From assembly GCA_027627225.1 (NCBI GenBank), contig CM051026.1:7828115-7892114 (forward strand): a stretch of 64,000 nt of DNA, in the 5' to 3' direction. A program made the position numbers and the translations under genes. Numbering within the stretch: position 1 is the stretch's first letter; every line of letters starts with the position of its first letter. A model generated the notes under the pieces. It was not told the origin of the DNA, made no database searches, and saw nothing but the letters and a program-made list of their open reading frames with translations. This document shows, one piece after another, positions 1-12,170 of the stretch. This stretch comes from Congeria kusceri (Eukaryota > Mollusca > Bivalvia > Myida > Dreissenidae).

Positions 1-2684
1 TCTAATATCCACACATATAAGTTGTTTCTGACATGTCCATTTTATAAATTCAACGTATCTGTTTGGTGTACATTTTGTTCAGCCTTTGTATATTAAGGTA
101 CATTTAACAGGGCAAGCCAAGTCATTATGTTAGTTATTAATTTCAATTTATTTATGGATATATTTTGTTAACATCTTGCAGATAGTTTAAGAGTGTATGT
201 TTAAATAAAAAATAATTACCCAAGTTTACTGCAATGAACAATTAAGAAAAATTTTAATATAAAAATCTAAATATACTAATGCTTTTTGTTAATGCCGTAA
301 TGCAATTAATATACAGCACAGTGAAGTATAATTTTATAACAATTAAAACAGTAAGATATAACCATTCCCTGACATGGAAACACGCAACGATGTTGCGAGT
401 CGATTAAAAAAATTGGCTCAAGAAAAATAAGAGCCAGTGTGAGTCGTGGTTTACGGTTTTAAAAAAATGGTGGCGTCCAGTTGTTTCGTCGTGTCATTTT
501 AAAGATACAGATCTTATACTAGTGATTCCTAAATTGTTTTGTGTTTATTGTATGACATTTCATATTCATGTTATTAAACTGTTGGTAGTGAATGACTTGG
601 TGTATCAAATATCTATTTTGATAATGACAATTACCTTGTATAAGGTCTACTTTCTTCTAGTTAAGATATGGCTATTTAGTATTTACTGCCGCGTGTTAAT
701 TTAATAGCAGAATCACTATTGTTGACTTGTTGCACAAAACCCTTCGCAGGACATGGTCGAAGAAGAAATGGAGAAATTAGTTGCTTAGTTTTATTACATA
801 TATATTGATTTTGACAACAATTTATGGAACAGAGCAGACGAAGAAGAAATTATTGACAAGATATCAAGTTATGATGGCGTTTGGGAGTAATTTTTAAACA
901 CTATGGGCAAGATAGGATTTTTTTTATTTTGCGCTTTTCGCTCGCCTCCAATTTTATCGAAAATGGAAAAAAAATATTTCTATTTCTATTTCGCTCGCTC
1001 GCTCCAATTTTTTTTGGACAAAATCCGTAGAACAACTGATCAATTTGTTGTGGCCTAAAATAAAGTCTTGGACTTGTAAAAAAAACAAAACAGATTTCTA
1101 ACTATAAAATGGGAACTATATTTTTCAAAATAACTTTTTTTTACAATATACGATCATTGTTTTAGCATAAAAATTTTCAATTGTATAAAGAATTTGGGTC
1201 AAATTGGGATTTTTGTGGCAATTGGGAACAATTAAGCATATTTATCATTGGGAATGTGTCAGTCTGACCCATGGTGACGATAGGAAAAGGCCTGCGCGAT
1301 CGCGATACAACTTGTCAGGTCATTCATGTACATATAGATATACATGTATACATTAGCCTATTTTCACGATCTCAAAACATAAACTTAATTAACTCGCCTT
1401 TTTCATTGTTGTTAACATCCACAATTTGTTATATCCATGTTTAAAATATTCCGTTTGTATATAAAACATAATATTATTCCTTGTAATTTATTTCAAATTG
1501 CATATAATAAATTCCAAATCCGAAACGCCTATCAGAATTTTACTGTTCACATGACGTAAACATGCATCCTATTTAAACTGCTCATGCATTTCGTGTAGAT
1601 CATCTGTTTTGCTAGAAAAGCGTGAGTATTGATTGCTGTATGAAAACTTTGTAGCGCAGAAAACATTGAGATCTTTCCTTTTGTATAAAAGTTTCATAGG
1701 GCATAACAACAAAATTGGTTTTCTATTTAGCGAACAATGTGCAGTTAGCATTGATTAAACAAAACTGAAAGAGAAAAATGTTATGCCGTATCTATTACGT
1801 TATTGTCGTTCAGATAGGTCAATATTGATCTATAACATACGGTTACTGTATATACCCTCCACATGGACGGGCTGTAATTCGACATCTAATTAAAGCGACA
1901 GCAGTGAAAGGACGTTGTCATTGGTGACACGCGCAATGTAAGCTGAAGATGGGTCGGGTTATTGTTTTTCACACTACAAGAGTGTGAATGTGAATGAAAG
2001 AGTAGCAATGTAGGTGCTAAAATCCGGACTAAACTGGATTTATTTATGAACGTTGTGTAAAAGCAAAATATTGAAGTTTACTTCAAGAACATGAACAAAA
2101 TTAGGATACACGGCCGATTCACGATATATTGGATGTCGCAAAATAACTGATGGTGATATAACAGATCTGCAGTGTAATAAGACATTCAACGAAATTAGTG
2201 TTACTTTTTATATAAATTCGCTGTAACTAGACAATATTGCCCATATAAAAAGTAGCTAAATATTGGCAACCAGAGCCTTACAAGTAATGCTATACCGTTG
2301 CAAATATACGAGTCACAGACCTAACCATTGAAAGACCATCTACGTGGTGGAAAGTTTTGCTAAAACAACACACATTACAGCTGTCAAATTTCTGTCGCTA
2401 CTTTTACATGGCATGATGCTGAAATAACATAGTTTATTGCAGTTAGCATTATTATTCGGGCAAGTTGAAATTGTATGGCCTATGCTAGAATGGGCAAGTC
2501 CTTCAAAAAAAGCTATTGTGAAGACTGTTACTATAATATAAATATATATATAAGAAAACATATAAAGTATAAATATTGAGTTGTAAAAGATGAATTTGCA
2601 GCTTATAAAGCTTCAAACATGAATTCATAATTGAGAGTGCATATACTTTATCATATATATGTTATATATATATATACTCTGTTC
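1..2684. other. AT-rich non-coding stretch
   Basis: No convincing gene is seen. The stretch is AT-rich with many short A/T runs. Around 940-1060 there is a diffuse repeat with TTTCGCTCGCTCC motifs. A phrase near 2237-2270 (TTGCCCATATAAAAAGTAGC) recurs near 50220, so part of this is dispersed repeat. A very weak decayed exon is listed separately at 750-890. Confidence 0.6.
750..890 (+). pseudogene. possible decayed acidic exon
   Basis: A CCCTTCGCAG acceptor-like site is followed by one reading frame of 47 codons that runs through a single in-frame TAG to a TAA. Both halves are rich in Glu/Asp/Lys (for example VEEEMEKLVA and ADEEEIIDKI), unlike the surrounding A/T sequence. I do not recognise the protein. 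It may be a degraded terminal exon or chance. Confidence 0.15.
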
Positions 2685-2734
2685 ATATTCATCCTTGTTA
2701 AGAAATCCTGGACTACAAGCTTGAAGATCTTCAG

Positions 2735-2853
2735 TGGAAACCAAAATGCAGGAACAACTAGAAAACACTTGCAGACCTCCACCAAGACGGCTCATTCCCC
2801 CTCATGGTATACAACTAATGAGTTACAGCATAATGTGTCAGTTTGCTGAATAA
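2735..2853 (+). CDS. candidate terminal exon, unidentified
   Basis: After a GATCTTCAG acceptor-like site, a frame of about 39 codons reads through to TAA. It contains a hydrophilic, Pro/Arg-rich stretch (CRPPPRRLIPPHG) followed by a short hydrophobic end. The base composition is clearly richer in GC than its flanks. I do not recognise it and no neighbouring exon was found, so this may be a remnant or coincidence. Confidence 0.2.
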
Positions 2854-2889
2854 TAAGGAATCCTTCAAAAAAGTCCTGGATCAGGTTGT

Positions 2890-4165
2890 GATTGGGATCA
2901 CCATCACAATCAAATCATTGTTCATGGACACATTTCCAATCTTCCCAGGAAAGTTCATGCAAATCTGTACATAACTTTTTATGCTCTGCAAATGGGGGAG
3001 TAAATAGTTGCCACTTTGTCCGTCGGTCCGAGTTTTACGTAATTCCTATTCAGTTCGTCGGGGTGTCAAATGCATTTCCCCACAAATTTTATCCATCACT
3101 CTCTGTCCATTCGACCTTCCATATTCAGTTTCCGTACAAGGTGCCTGGAACTACAATTCAGCTTGAATAAAACTTAATATGCAGCATCCCTACAGAGAAG
3201 ACATGCGCATATTGTCAGGTTGATCTGGTCTGATACTAAAATCAGATGTTTTCGTTTCCGTGCAAGATGTCTGGAGTTAATAACTCAAATTCAATTAAAC
3301 TTGATATGCAGCAACCTTACCAAGAGTACTTGCGCATATTGTCAGTTCTTTCAAGTCTGATGATTTTTAAGGGAGTTATTGCCCTTTGATGATAAATAGG
3401 ATTTGTTAATAGGACATTTTGGACGCACTAGTTCTCAGGAACTAATGACTCAATTTCACTAAACCTTGAGCATCTCTATCAAGACGACATGGGCAAACTG
3501 TCAGGTCATTCCAGTCTGATTTGATTATAAACATTATATTTTAATGGGATATTTTTGTTTTCCAACAAGTTCTCAGGAACTAATTGCTCAAATTCAATTA
3601 AACTTTATATGCAGTATCCCTGCCAAAAGCACTTGCACATGTTGTCGGATTGTTCCGGTCTGTTGATATTTTGTCGATCATCCGTAATTCATCAATTATG
3701 GGCATGCGGAGGCGATAGAGACTGCTCTTTTAATTCAAGCTTAACCAAACTTGCACAGTTTGTGTATTACGATAAAATCTCAGATAGGTCTGATAATGGG
3801 TCAGATCGGACCAGGAACACCAGGGTTATTGCCCAAATAGTTCTCATCCGATCTTCATCCAAAATTCTTAAAAATCTTTATTCTAATAATATATCGGCCA
3901 GGTTTGATCACCAGCCAAATCACACTTGGAATTGTGGAGTTATGACCCTTGAATTATCTAAAATTGACCGTTTTAGCTGTTTCCGTTCTGTACAACAGTT
4001 TTTATCTGATCTTCACCAAACTTGGTGAAAATCTTTGTGGGCTTAATATCTTCAGGTTCGATAATCAACCAAATTGTCTCAGTAACTGTAGAGTTATGGC
4101 CTGTGAATTATCTTAAATTAGCCTTTGTACCTTTTTCTCTCTTAGTCAAATAGTCATCATCCCAT
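2890..4165 (-). repeat. degenerate tandem dispersed repeats (two families)
   Basis: From about 3040 to 3660 a degenerate unit recurs with the phrase TCTCAGGAACTAATGACTCA and then ATGCAGCATCCCTAC (copies near 3140, 3263, 3430 and 3568). From about 3800 to 4165 the sequence changes to a second family marked by AATTGTGGAGTTATGACC and CAACAGTTTTTATCTGATC. The second family is the reverse complement of the array at 26.33-27.03 kb and matches 62.7-63.3 kb. The 157-codon frame across 3555-4028 is a by-product of this repeat. Confidence 0.7.
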
Positions 4166-4602
4166 CTTTACTTAACTTGATGAAAATGTTTAAGGTATAT
4201 AATATAATATTTTAAGATCGACAATCTACCAAACTGGTTTACCGGTATTTGTAATAAAGGCCTCCAGCCCAGAATACACAGTTTCAAATAAATGTATGTT
4301 ATATATAACATATTCATATGAATGCAGCATATTATAATGATACATAAAATGAACACGTTATTTCTGATTATAATTTCATGAAAATAAAGCAACAACACAT
4401 ATATATTATTATATCATAGTTTCAAAATTATTTACACATACATGAATTTTCCATTTTTGCGTCATGGTCTTTCATGTAAATTTGTATTTCCGTCGATAAA
4501 AGGTTGTCCTAGCAACATGGCCTTAAACAAAAATCATGGAATAGAACAATGCAAGGCTTCGACTTCTGTTAAACCAGTTATTATTAAAAACTTCTAACCT
4601 CA

Positions 4603-4971
4603 GTGACAGATAACAAACAAGTGAAATTCGTCTTCTGCGATTTACACAATACGAGTTACGCAAAATACACAAAATCTAAAATCTCTTTCAATTTTTAAAT
4701 GTCTTACTTTTTCGATCATCAGCTTATGTCCAGAACATCTTAAATTTGTTTTTTTTAACAAGAAGGGCAAATCTAACGATAAGTATCGTTCAGTATCCAG
4801 CATGGTCTTGTATTCCTTATAGAGTACTGCCTTCGGGGAATTGTTGATTTTAGATGTAATGTCTTGAAGAGCACAATCTTTCAGCCAGTTCTTGAACTGG
4901 GTGAGGAATTCACTAGTGTTCCCAACACCATTGGCCAGCCAGGCAAAGCCGAATCCATACTGGAACAGCAT
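4603..4971 (-). pseudogene. LINE reverse-transcriptase C-terminal remnant
   Basis: A 109-codon minus-strand frame reads like the C-terminal tail of the ORF2 proteins of non-LTR retrotransposons common in molluscs: a conserved FGFAWLANGVGN block, a run of charged helices, then a CVFC pair. After a one-base frame change the next frame continues as EDEFHLFVICH. This gives the C-x2-C ... DE-x-H-x4-C zinc-binding pattern that closes these proteins. The catalytic RT domain and the endonuclease are absent, so the copy is truncated and frameshifted. The family assignment is from pattern memory. Confidence 0.6.
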
Positions 4972-4984
4972 CCGTTTTATGTTT

Positions 4985-5115
4985 GAGGCCTAATTTGATC
5001 TGCCAGCGTTGTCATGTCCAACAGTTTTCATCCAATCTTTACCATAATTGATATTTTAAAGATCGCTTTTAACCTAGAGGGGGCATAACTGTTTTACAAT
5101 TAGCTCTTGTTTCAT
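4985..5115 (-). repeat. fragment of the ~165-bp repeat family
   Basis: TTTTCATCCAATCTTTACC, then AACCTAGAGGGGGCATAACT and AGCTCTTGTTT, is the same terminal phrase that ends the array at 63270-63325. It is a short relic next to the LINE fragment. Confidence 0.55.
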
Positions 5116-5176
5116 TACATATTTCAAAAGTTTAAGCCGGGAGTAAAGGTAAATCTTTTTTGTATATGGTAGTGTG

Positions 5177-5480
5177 CCAAGCCCGGCTAGCTCAGTTGGT
5201 AGAGTGCTGGAATGTTAATCCGGGGATCGTTAGTTAGAACCCCAGCCCAGCCACATAACTTGTGTCGGGATTGGTCATGAATTATTTCTATGGCCATTCT
5301 CCCCCTACCTCAGATTCAAGTAGGGCAATTGTCAGTTACGGGCATAAGTATGTGCACTTGGTACTGGTAAACCGCATATATCAGCTAATCCTGCCCAGGA
5401 AAAGTGTGAGGAGATTAACTGACCATTGTGATATGACTGAATGCTGTTAAAAACGGCGAAAAATCCAAACAAACAAACAA
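5177..5480 (+). mobile_element. tRNA-derived SINE with target-site duplication
   Basis: The element begins with a tRNA-like head (A box TAGCTCAGTTGGTAGAGTG, degenerate B box AGTTAGAACCCC). It continues with a tRNA-unrelated body and ends in CAAACAAACAAACAA. It is flanked by GTATATGGTAGTGTG at 5162-5176 and GTATATCGTAGTGTG at 5481-5495, a 15-bp duplication with one mismatch, as expected for target-primed insertion by LINE machinery. The 3' body, with a phrase like AACGGCGAAAAATCC before the AAAC tail, resembles the conserved 3' domain of bivalve SINEs such as RUDI; that name is a recollection, not a database match. Confidence 0.8.
5181..5253 (+). tRNA. tRNA-Asn-like SINE head, not a functional tRNA
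   Basis: The anticodon stem CTGGA/TCCGG encloses a 7-nt loop ATGTTAA, so the anticodon would be GTT (Asn). The T-arm and the acceptor stem (GCCCGGC against GCCCAGC) do not pair properly. It is therefore read as the promoter head of the SINE rather than a working tRNA gene. Confidence 0.55.
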
Positions 5481-5698
5481 GTATATCGTAGTGTGTGATG
5501 TATTCTTAGCTTGTACAAAAGCGTAACTTGAAATTGGTAGCCGTTCACTGGCAAATTGGACCCAGTGTATTACCAGTTGATAATAAGACCAGTTCTTTAC
5601 CAGAGAGATGCCCGAAACTCATGCTCTATCTGTCCATGTTGGCTGGGTCAGCCTTGTGCAGGCTCTGCTTGTCAAGACATACAAAATGTTTTTAATTA

Positions 5699-5890
5699 AA
5701 TTTCAGAACATTTCCTGGTGTTAACCAGCTGAGTAACTGTGATTTCCTGCCAAATAAACTGTCTCAAGTGGAACATCAGCTGTGACATCATTTTCCCCAG
5801 CTCAGAATCATTCCTGCCGGACAAGGCCTGTAGCTGCTGCTCAACCGTATTAGTATGGCTTGTGTTTTTTTGCCTTACCTTGCTGTACAT
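5699..5890 (-). CDS. candidate coding fragment, unidentified
   Basis: A 64-codon minus-strand frame has a helical, protein-like composition (LQALSGRNDSELGKMM then FHLRQFIWQEI) and stops just before an A/T-rich tract. A good donor-like site (CAGCAAG/GTAAGG) lies near its start, so the first few codons may not belong. I cannot name a family and no partner exon was found. It could be a terminal exon or a processed fragment. Confidence 0.25.
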
Positions 5891-5899
5891 TCAGTTTTA

Positions 5900-8770
5900 G
5901 ATCTTGCGTGTACATCTGTAGAGAACACATAAGTCTATTCAGTCTGTTTGATGTACCGTTTGGTGGTGTTTGTAATGGGAATGTTCACAGGCCCAATGTC
6001 AACCTCTTGAATGTGTAGGGCGGACTGTTCAATACACTTTTCATACAAGAACGCTATCAGGAAATGTTTCAGTGGTAAAATTAGATGCATTTATTATTTC
6101 AGTGAGGTTAAAGCATCCTTTTAAGCTGTGTCTGCAGCCATTTACTATTTCATGCACATACTATTACACTTGCTAAAGCAAGTGACAACGTGACAGAGTA
6201 TATCTTGTTTAAAAGGAGTAAATTTGTGAATGACAATTGATAAAATGTATTGTTTAAAGACACTGTGTGTACAAAATGTAGAATGAATAACAAGTGATAA
6301 AAAGTTTTGTTTAAAAAGTGTGAGTGTACAAAAGTGTATATCCATTTAAAACAAATAACATCAGATATTATTAAATTAAAAAAAGCTATGAAGAAAAATC
6401 TAAAAAATCTATGCTAAATATGAATGAAGCCCTCACAAGCAAACTGTTGAAAGCTCTTTGACAATTTGAGCTATTCTGTTGTGGTTTAGTAACATTTGAT
6501 AAGAACTCGGGTGTTTAACTGATTCCTATTGAAATTTTGTTTTATTTTCAGGCACAGAAAACATGCTGCTGCACCTGAAAAACCAACATTCGACTGCTCA
6601 AACAGCATATTCATGACCTACCAGGTGGGTGTTGTTGCTGGTGTTCATGTTTTAGCTGCTGATGGGACTTTACTGCTAACAAGCAGCTATCTGACATACA
6701 GACTAAGAAAACACACTAGAACTGCTAACTTTAACAATTAGCTCCAAATTTTAAGTTGGTCTTGTGACTTTTGTTAGCCTTAGCAAGTTCAATATTTTTT
6801 TGCAAGTGACATACCATAGCTTTGACCCCAGATGACCCATAATCAGACCTCAATTAGTGTTTTTCATTGACAAAGTATAGTGATTCTAATAGTTTATTGG
6901 GTGCTACATGAATTGTACAAAAATTTAAATGGTCATACTGATACTCTTTTGTGCCACTTCAACAAATACAATTCCTTCCAACACAACTTCTGTCAGTATT
7001 TTAGCTTTGAAAAATTAACCTGACACTGAACTTCATGCATGAATATATTAGAAATCCATTACAATTAATACAGCTAATTAGTTTTACATACTGGAATCAT
7101 GCTAAATCAATGTACGATCATTCCACTGAAAATACACTTATGATATCAGTAAACACTGTAATATGCGCACAAACAGGTCAGGTCGTTGCAGCTATACATG
7201 TTTGTTCATACCACAGCTACTGAAATGACTGCTGTTACTGCTTATAATCCTTATTGTATAGCCACGCATTTTGCTGTTACGGCTAAAGAATCGACGCTTT
7301 TTATGACAATTTTGGTGGAAAAATATATATAACTTCATTATAACTTTAAATATAATGTACTATAACCAACAGCACTAAAGAGAAATTTAATGATGCTGTA
7401 TTTCTTGTTGCAGAAAGCAGCCCTTCCACAGCAATGACCCGATCCTGGCAACAAAGCATTCCTGAAAGATGCTGAAGGCATGCACTGAATGTTGCAGCAA
7501 AACATGGAAACAGCCGAGAAAGTTCCGCCATAACTTCAGGTAGACTTTTTTTCTAAGGGAAAGTGGAGGTTCTACCCCCCCTAGCCAGGGTTAGGTAAAT
7601 ATATACTTTTTAGTACAAAATGAAAAGAAATATAAACATTTTATTATTGTCCCTACCCCCACGTTGTAATTTTTTGTGTAAATAAAAACAAACACCAGGA
7701 GTCTTCTTAATTTTTTTTATTGATCTTAGGCATTTTTTTAAATAAAAGTCATGACAAATACTTTATACAATGTTTAGGCCAAGGAATGAGTGGTTCAGGT
7801 TTCACGACAGACCCTACTTGCATCACCTCATCCTGAAGAATTTTTTAAGCGAAACAAATTGTTTGGTATAAAATTACCACAGAGTTTTTTCCTTGACCTT
7901 AACTATACATTGTATGCTAACCATTATACATGTATATTTCCAGAAATCATTCACTGAGATGTATCGTCACCTGAGTTGCAGCAGTTATTGATCAAACGAG
8001 CAAGCCATGGTGTGGGGCAGGATTTCAATGTGAGATGTGATATGTTATTTAAAATTGTATGGACTTGATTAAGAGTACTTGTTACAGCATAAAATTGCAC
8101 TGTGAATATGGTCTAATAAACCCAATGTTGTCCTTTCTGTGTTGTTTTTTTTATAGAAAAGGCACATGCTAAGAATTTAGAACCCCAGCCGAAATGTTTT
8201 GGAAGGAAAAGTATGTCACACACAAGACTTTAGGCAAAACAATAACGAGACTGGTTTTAAATTCACACCAGTGTGGAAGTCAGGCTTAATTAAGCTTTTG
8301 TCAATATTTTGAAATGCATCTAAATTTTGTTATCTCGAACTCGCTTATGTCAGTGGAAAATACTTTTTGTTGTTTCTAGCCATGACCAAAGTTTGTCACA
8401 CACTGGACACATCTTTACAGTCAAGTTTTCTTCAGTTTTAATAATCACATGCTAGTTTTCAATGAATCATTGATCACTTGTAAACAGTTCAATTTATGTA
8501 TTCCGAATTGCTATTTTATGTTCCAATTATACAAATAATTTAAACTCGATACTTATAAAAATTATATACTTAGATATGTCAAACTTCAGATGCCAAAATT
8601 ACATTGAATTCCTTGCAACTTCGAGATAACAACATTTAGTCGTATTATAGTACCACTGTCAAAAGAAGATAAAGATTTTGTAATGTCATCACTCACCAAT
8701 TAATGTAGGCAGTAAAACAGTTATATTTAAAAGCATAACCTATAAATACAGGCAAAAGTCATGTTTTATG
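5900..8770. other. no clear gene
   Basis: AT-rich sequence. Around 6150-6350 there are loosely repeated phrases (TTGTTTAAA ... GTGTACAAAA) suggesting an old tandem repeat. One exon-like piece is listed separately at 7415-7540. Nothing else convincing. Confidence 0.5.
7415..7540 (+). pseudogene. exon-like segment with stops
   Basis: A strong acceptor (ATTTCTTGTTGCAG) and a donor (CTTCAG/GTAGAC) bound 126 bases that are much richer in GC than their flanks. Every frame has at least one stop; the best frame has a single TGA. It looks like a decayed exon, or a non-coding exon, of unknown identity. The open frame on the opposite strand (7346-7531) is probably its shadow. Confidence 0.25.
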
Positions 8771-8774
8771 GTGA

Positions 8775-9005
8775 GGCCAAAAAAAAAGTGTTTCGTGCAA
8801 CCTGACCCTAACTAGCATAAACCCCTCAACCCTAAAGTTTTAGCGACGACTGTTTTCCATGAATTCATATTCGTCCAATTTTATACAATTTTAAATGTTT
8901 TTTTTTACCGAAATGTGTCTTTATTAAAAGAAAAAAAATTAATCCTGACCCTACGTAACTTTTTTGAAACTGCTGCCCGAAACACACAATTTATTTTGTT
9001 TGGCC
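8775..9005. mobile_element. MITE, 231 bp, TGA target duplication
   Basis: The left end GGCCAAAAAAAAAGTGTTTC and the right end, read in reverse complement, GGCCAAACAAAATAAATTG...GTGTTTCGGGC form terminal inverted repeats. Both arms go on to a TGACCCTA-type phrase inside. TGA occurs directly outside both ends (8772-8774 and 9006-9008). The ends resemble those of the elements at 40336-40672 and 43969-44320. Confidence 0.6.
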
Positions 9006-9008
9006 TGA

Positions 9009-10190
9009 GTAAGTAATAAATCCCAATGGGCAAAATTAGATGATTTACATTAAAGCCACCAAATCTGTTTTAAATGACAATGTTGTCAACATGCTATGAT
9101 TATTTAGAATAGAATATATTTACAAAAACATTTTTTGCGTACACTTGTCATAATTTAAAATAGTTTTACATGCTAAGAAAAAGAGTGTGTTATGAAAACT
9201 GCAGACATAATAACAGCAAGTTTGACATGATGATAAACATTGTTAACATGGTTGATGTTATATTTTCGGATTACATAAAAGTTGCTCTGTTGAATTGTTT
9301 TATGTAAACAACAAATAATATCTGATTGTTGTGTTTTTTATTTTATACTAAATGCGGATTCGGTAGCTTTAATTAAGCATCAAATTTAATGTTGAAGAAC
9401 TTTCCCCTTATTATCCCTTGGTTAATAAATGACTCATAACAGAGGGACAGACACGCATAGAACTATTCGAGAAATGATGAAATCCCACTGATGCATACAA
9501 CTCGGAATTCACAAAAGAAATTGCTTATTATTTATGTCAATGGAAGTTACACAATCTGTGTAAAGTTCTTTCTCTGTAATGCTTGAAAGAACATGTTGTT
9601 GTTGTTGTTGTTTAAAAAAAAAAAAAATTCTGTTACTTATCAGTGGTGAAAAAATTAAGTATCAATTGAGCATACAAGGAAAGTTGAAGACTGATGACGT
9701 AGGAAAGTTCCCATATTCCAATAGCTCACAATGACTGTCATGATCTTGGAGCTTAAATATATACTGAACTTTAACAAAAGCATGCATTGATAACATAAGC
9801 TTAATACATGAAAATATCAGTAATGCACGCATGTATCATGACACAAAAGAACTACTCGACCAAAAAAAAGACTCAACACTATAATTTGTTATCTTTTGTT
9901 TTTATATTTTAAATCAACCACAATGTCAAAATTTATAATTTATTGATACATGCCTGAAAACAGATCAAAATGCACATCTGTGTTATCAAAACATTCTGTT
10001 TTAATAATCAACCATTGTTTATGCTGTATCTCGATACGATTCTAGGAAAGTTGATAAACTGTACACTGTCGGGTTTCTTTTTTGGTCCAGTATAAATGTC
10101 CATAATAACATTCAAAGAAGCATATCATCAGTGGTGAGTTGCTCAAAACTCACTGACAATTCAGCAAACTGTCGTAGGTAATTGGGTGAA
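9009..10190. other. no gene seen
   Basis: AT-rich sequence with a short (GTT)n run followed by poly-A near 9597-9627. No coding or repeat structure that I can support. Confidence 0.5.
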
Positions 10191-10194
10191 ATTA

Positions 10195-10892
10195 TTCTAT
10201 AAATAGGACAATAAATGTTAAATTGTGAACAAACTGTGTTATGAATTTCAATGAATTCTAAAAATCTTGATGCACAAGATATTAATATAATTTTAATTTT
10301 ATTAACATCTAAATTAAACAGGCTTTATGAAAGTGTAAATGAAGTTTTGAGCAACGGGGCCTATATATTTTATCATTTGACATTCATTTATTAACTCACA
10401 TTTGCAGCATGTAAATGATCTATGCCAGATGGAACAGAATAACATACTACTTGTATAACAAATGAATAAATTTACAAAATTCAATTGCAAGTTATGATAC
10501 ATTGCACTGTAATCAAATAGATTTGACAATTATTTGAAGCCATTCATATATTAAGGAGGAAATTACTTCTATAAATATGACATTAAAATTTTTGAATTGT
10601 CAATTTAATTTGAACAAACTGTTATTATGAATTTAACAAATTCTGAATTCTTGATGAGCATGTTGTTTTAATATTATTAATATACATCTAACATAAATTG
10701 GCTTTTTTAAAGTGTAATTGAAGTTTTGAGCAACTGGATCCATATATTACTTAGCATTTAATAGATTTACTTTAATTTATACATTTCATCAAATGTGCAG
10801 CATTTTAAAATGATCTATGCCTATTTGGAACAAAATAACATATGAATAAGCATACACAATACAAAAGCAAGTTATGATACATTTCACTGTAA
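10195..10892. repeat. diverged tandem duplication, 372-bp period
   Basis: The copy at 10195-10512 and the copy at 10567-10892 share, in order: TTCTATAAATA, AACAAACTGT, GAAGTTTTGAGCAAC, GATCTATGCC, GGAACA, and CAAGTTATGATACATT..CACTGTAA. Indels and substitutions are frequent, so the duplication is old. It has no coding potential. Confidence 0.75.
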
Positions 10893-11114
10893 AACAGATG
10901 CCAACGCACAAGCCGAGACTTTCTAGTTACAATAACAGACTGGCACAAAACTAAAGAATGTTCCACAGATTAATTATTTCTGATGCATTTTTAAATGATA
11001 TATAATCTTTTCTCCTGCCATAATTAATCATGATTCAAAAGTTTAAAGAAAGTTAGTAAACAGTTTCATCTACACAATGTTTGCGGTTTTGAAAAACAGA
11101 ACAAAATTTTAAAC

Positions 11115-11652
11115 CATAAAGCCCGAGGTCGCTCACCTGATAATTTGGCCTGGTGACCTAGTTTTTGACCCCACATGATCCAGTTTCGAACTCGTATGAG
11201 ATATCATTGGGACAAATGTTCTCATTAAGTTTTATGATGATTGGGCTACAAATGTGGCCTCTAGAGTGTTCACCATTTCTTTTTTGAATTTGGCCTGGTG
11301 ACTTAGTTTTTGATCCCATGTGACCTAGTTTCGAACTCATCCAAAATATCATTGAAAAAAAATGTTTGGAGCAAGTTTCAAGAATATTGTGCAATAAAAG
11401 TGACTTTTAAAGTGTTCACAAGCTTTTTGCCATAGTGACCTAGTTTTTGACCCCACATGACCCAGTTTCGAACTTGTTTGAGATATCATTGGAACAAATG
11501 TTCTGGGCATGGAAATGTTTCATGAAGATTGGGCAATAAAAGTGGTCTATCGTGTGTTCACAAGGCTAATGTTGACGACAAACGACGCACAACGAACAGC
11601 AGGCGATCACAAAAGCTAACCACGAGTATGTTGTGCTCAGGTGACCTAAAAA
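11115..11652 (+). mobile_element. Helitron-like tandem-repeat element
   Basis: It begins GAGGTCGCTCACCTGA and carries about three copies of a unit marked TGACCTAGTTTTTGACCCCA and TTTCGAACT. It ends with a hairpin-prone stretch and GGTGACCTAA, which satisfies the CTRR 3' rule of Helitrons. The same family is present in the opposite orientation at 56830-58096. The Helitron assignment is inference from end structure; no Rep/helicase is present, so it would be non-autonomous. Confidence 0.5.
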
Positions 11653-12170
11653 TGAATGTTCAAAATTATATAGAAATACACTTAAACAACTTAGAAAAAG
11701 CCATTAATACCAGCATATATATCAGAAAAATGTTCACCGAAAGCTTTGCTATTATTGAGCATTCTGTAACAAGGCAGAAGTTACATTAATATATTAAAGG
11801 TTTTATCAAATGGAATTACAGTCGTAAGTATAGCTGGAAGTCAACAAAACAACTACAAAGATGAATGTTACAAAAATGAATTAACACAACATTATCACAA
11901 CATTTACGATTCATGGTAATTCATACACTAATGAGTTAGTTATAAATACCGAAGGACAAAAATGAGCATTATTATAAATAATTGAGCTAAAAAATATGCT
12001 GTTACTAGTAAGCTTATAACATTGTGCCCATGTTATATATATTTATTGTACGGACACTTATAGTTTAATTAAATTGTCTACACTAATATATTTGTTATGA
12101 TGTAACAAAGTTGTTATGATTGGAGTGACAAAACAAGTTGCCTCAAATCGAGAGTAACGGCACTCTTTTA
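11653..12170. other. AT-rich spacer before the minisatellite
   Basis: No gene or organised repeat was seen. The short open frame that enters from 11529 is mostly repeat-derived. Confidence 0.5.

Noticed and set aside
3555..4028. 157-codon plus frame
   Set aside because: It crosses two dispersed repeat families and repeats their phrases; there is no protein signature.
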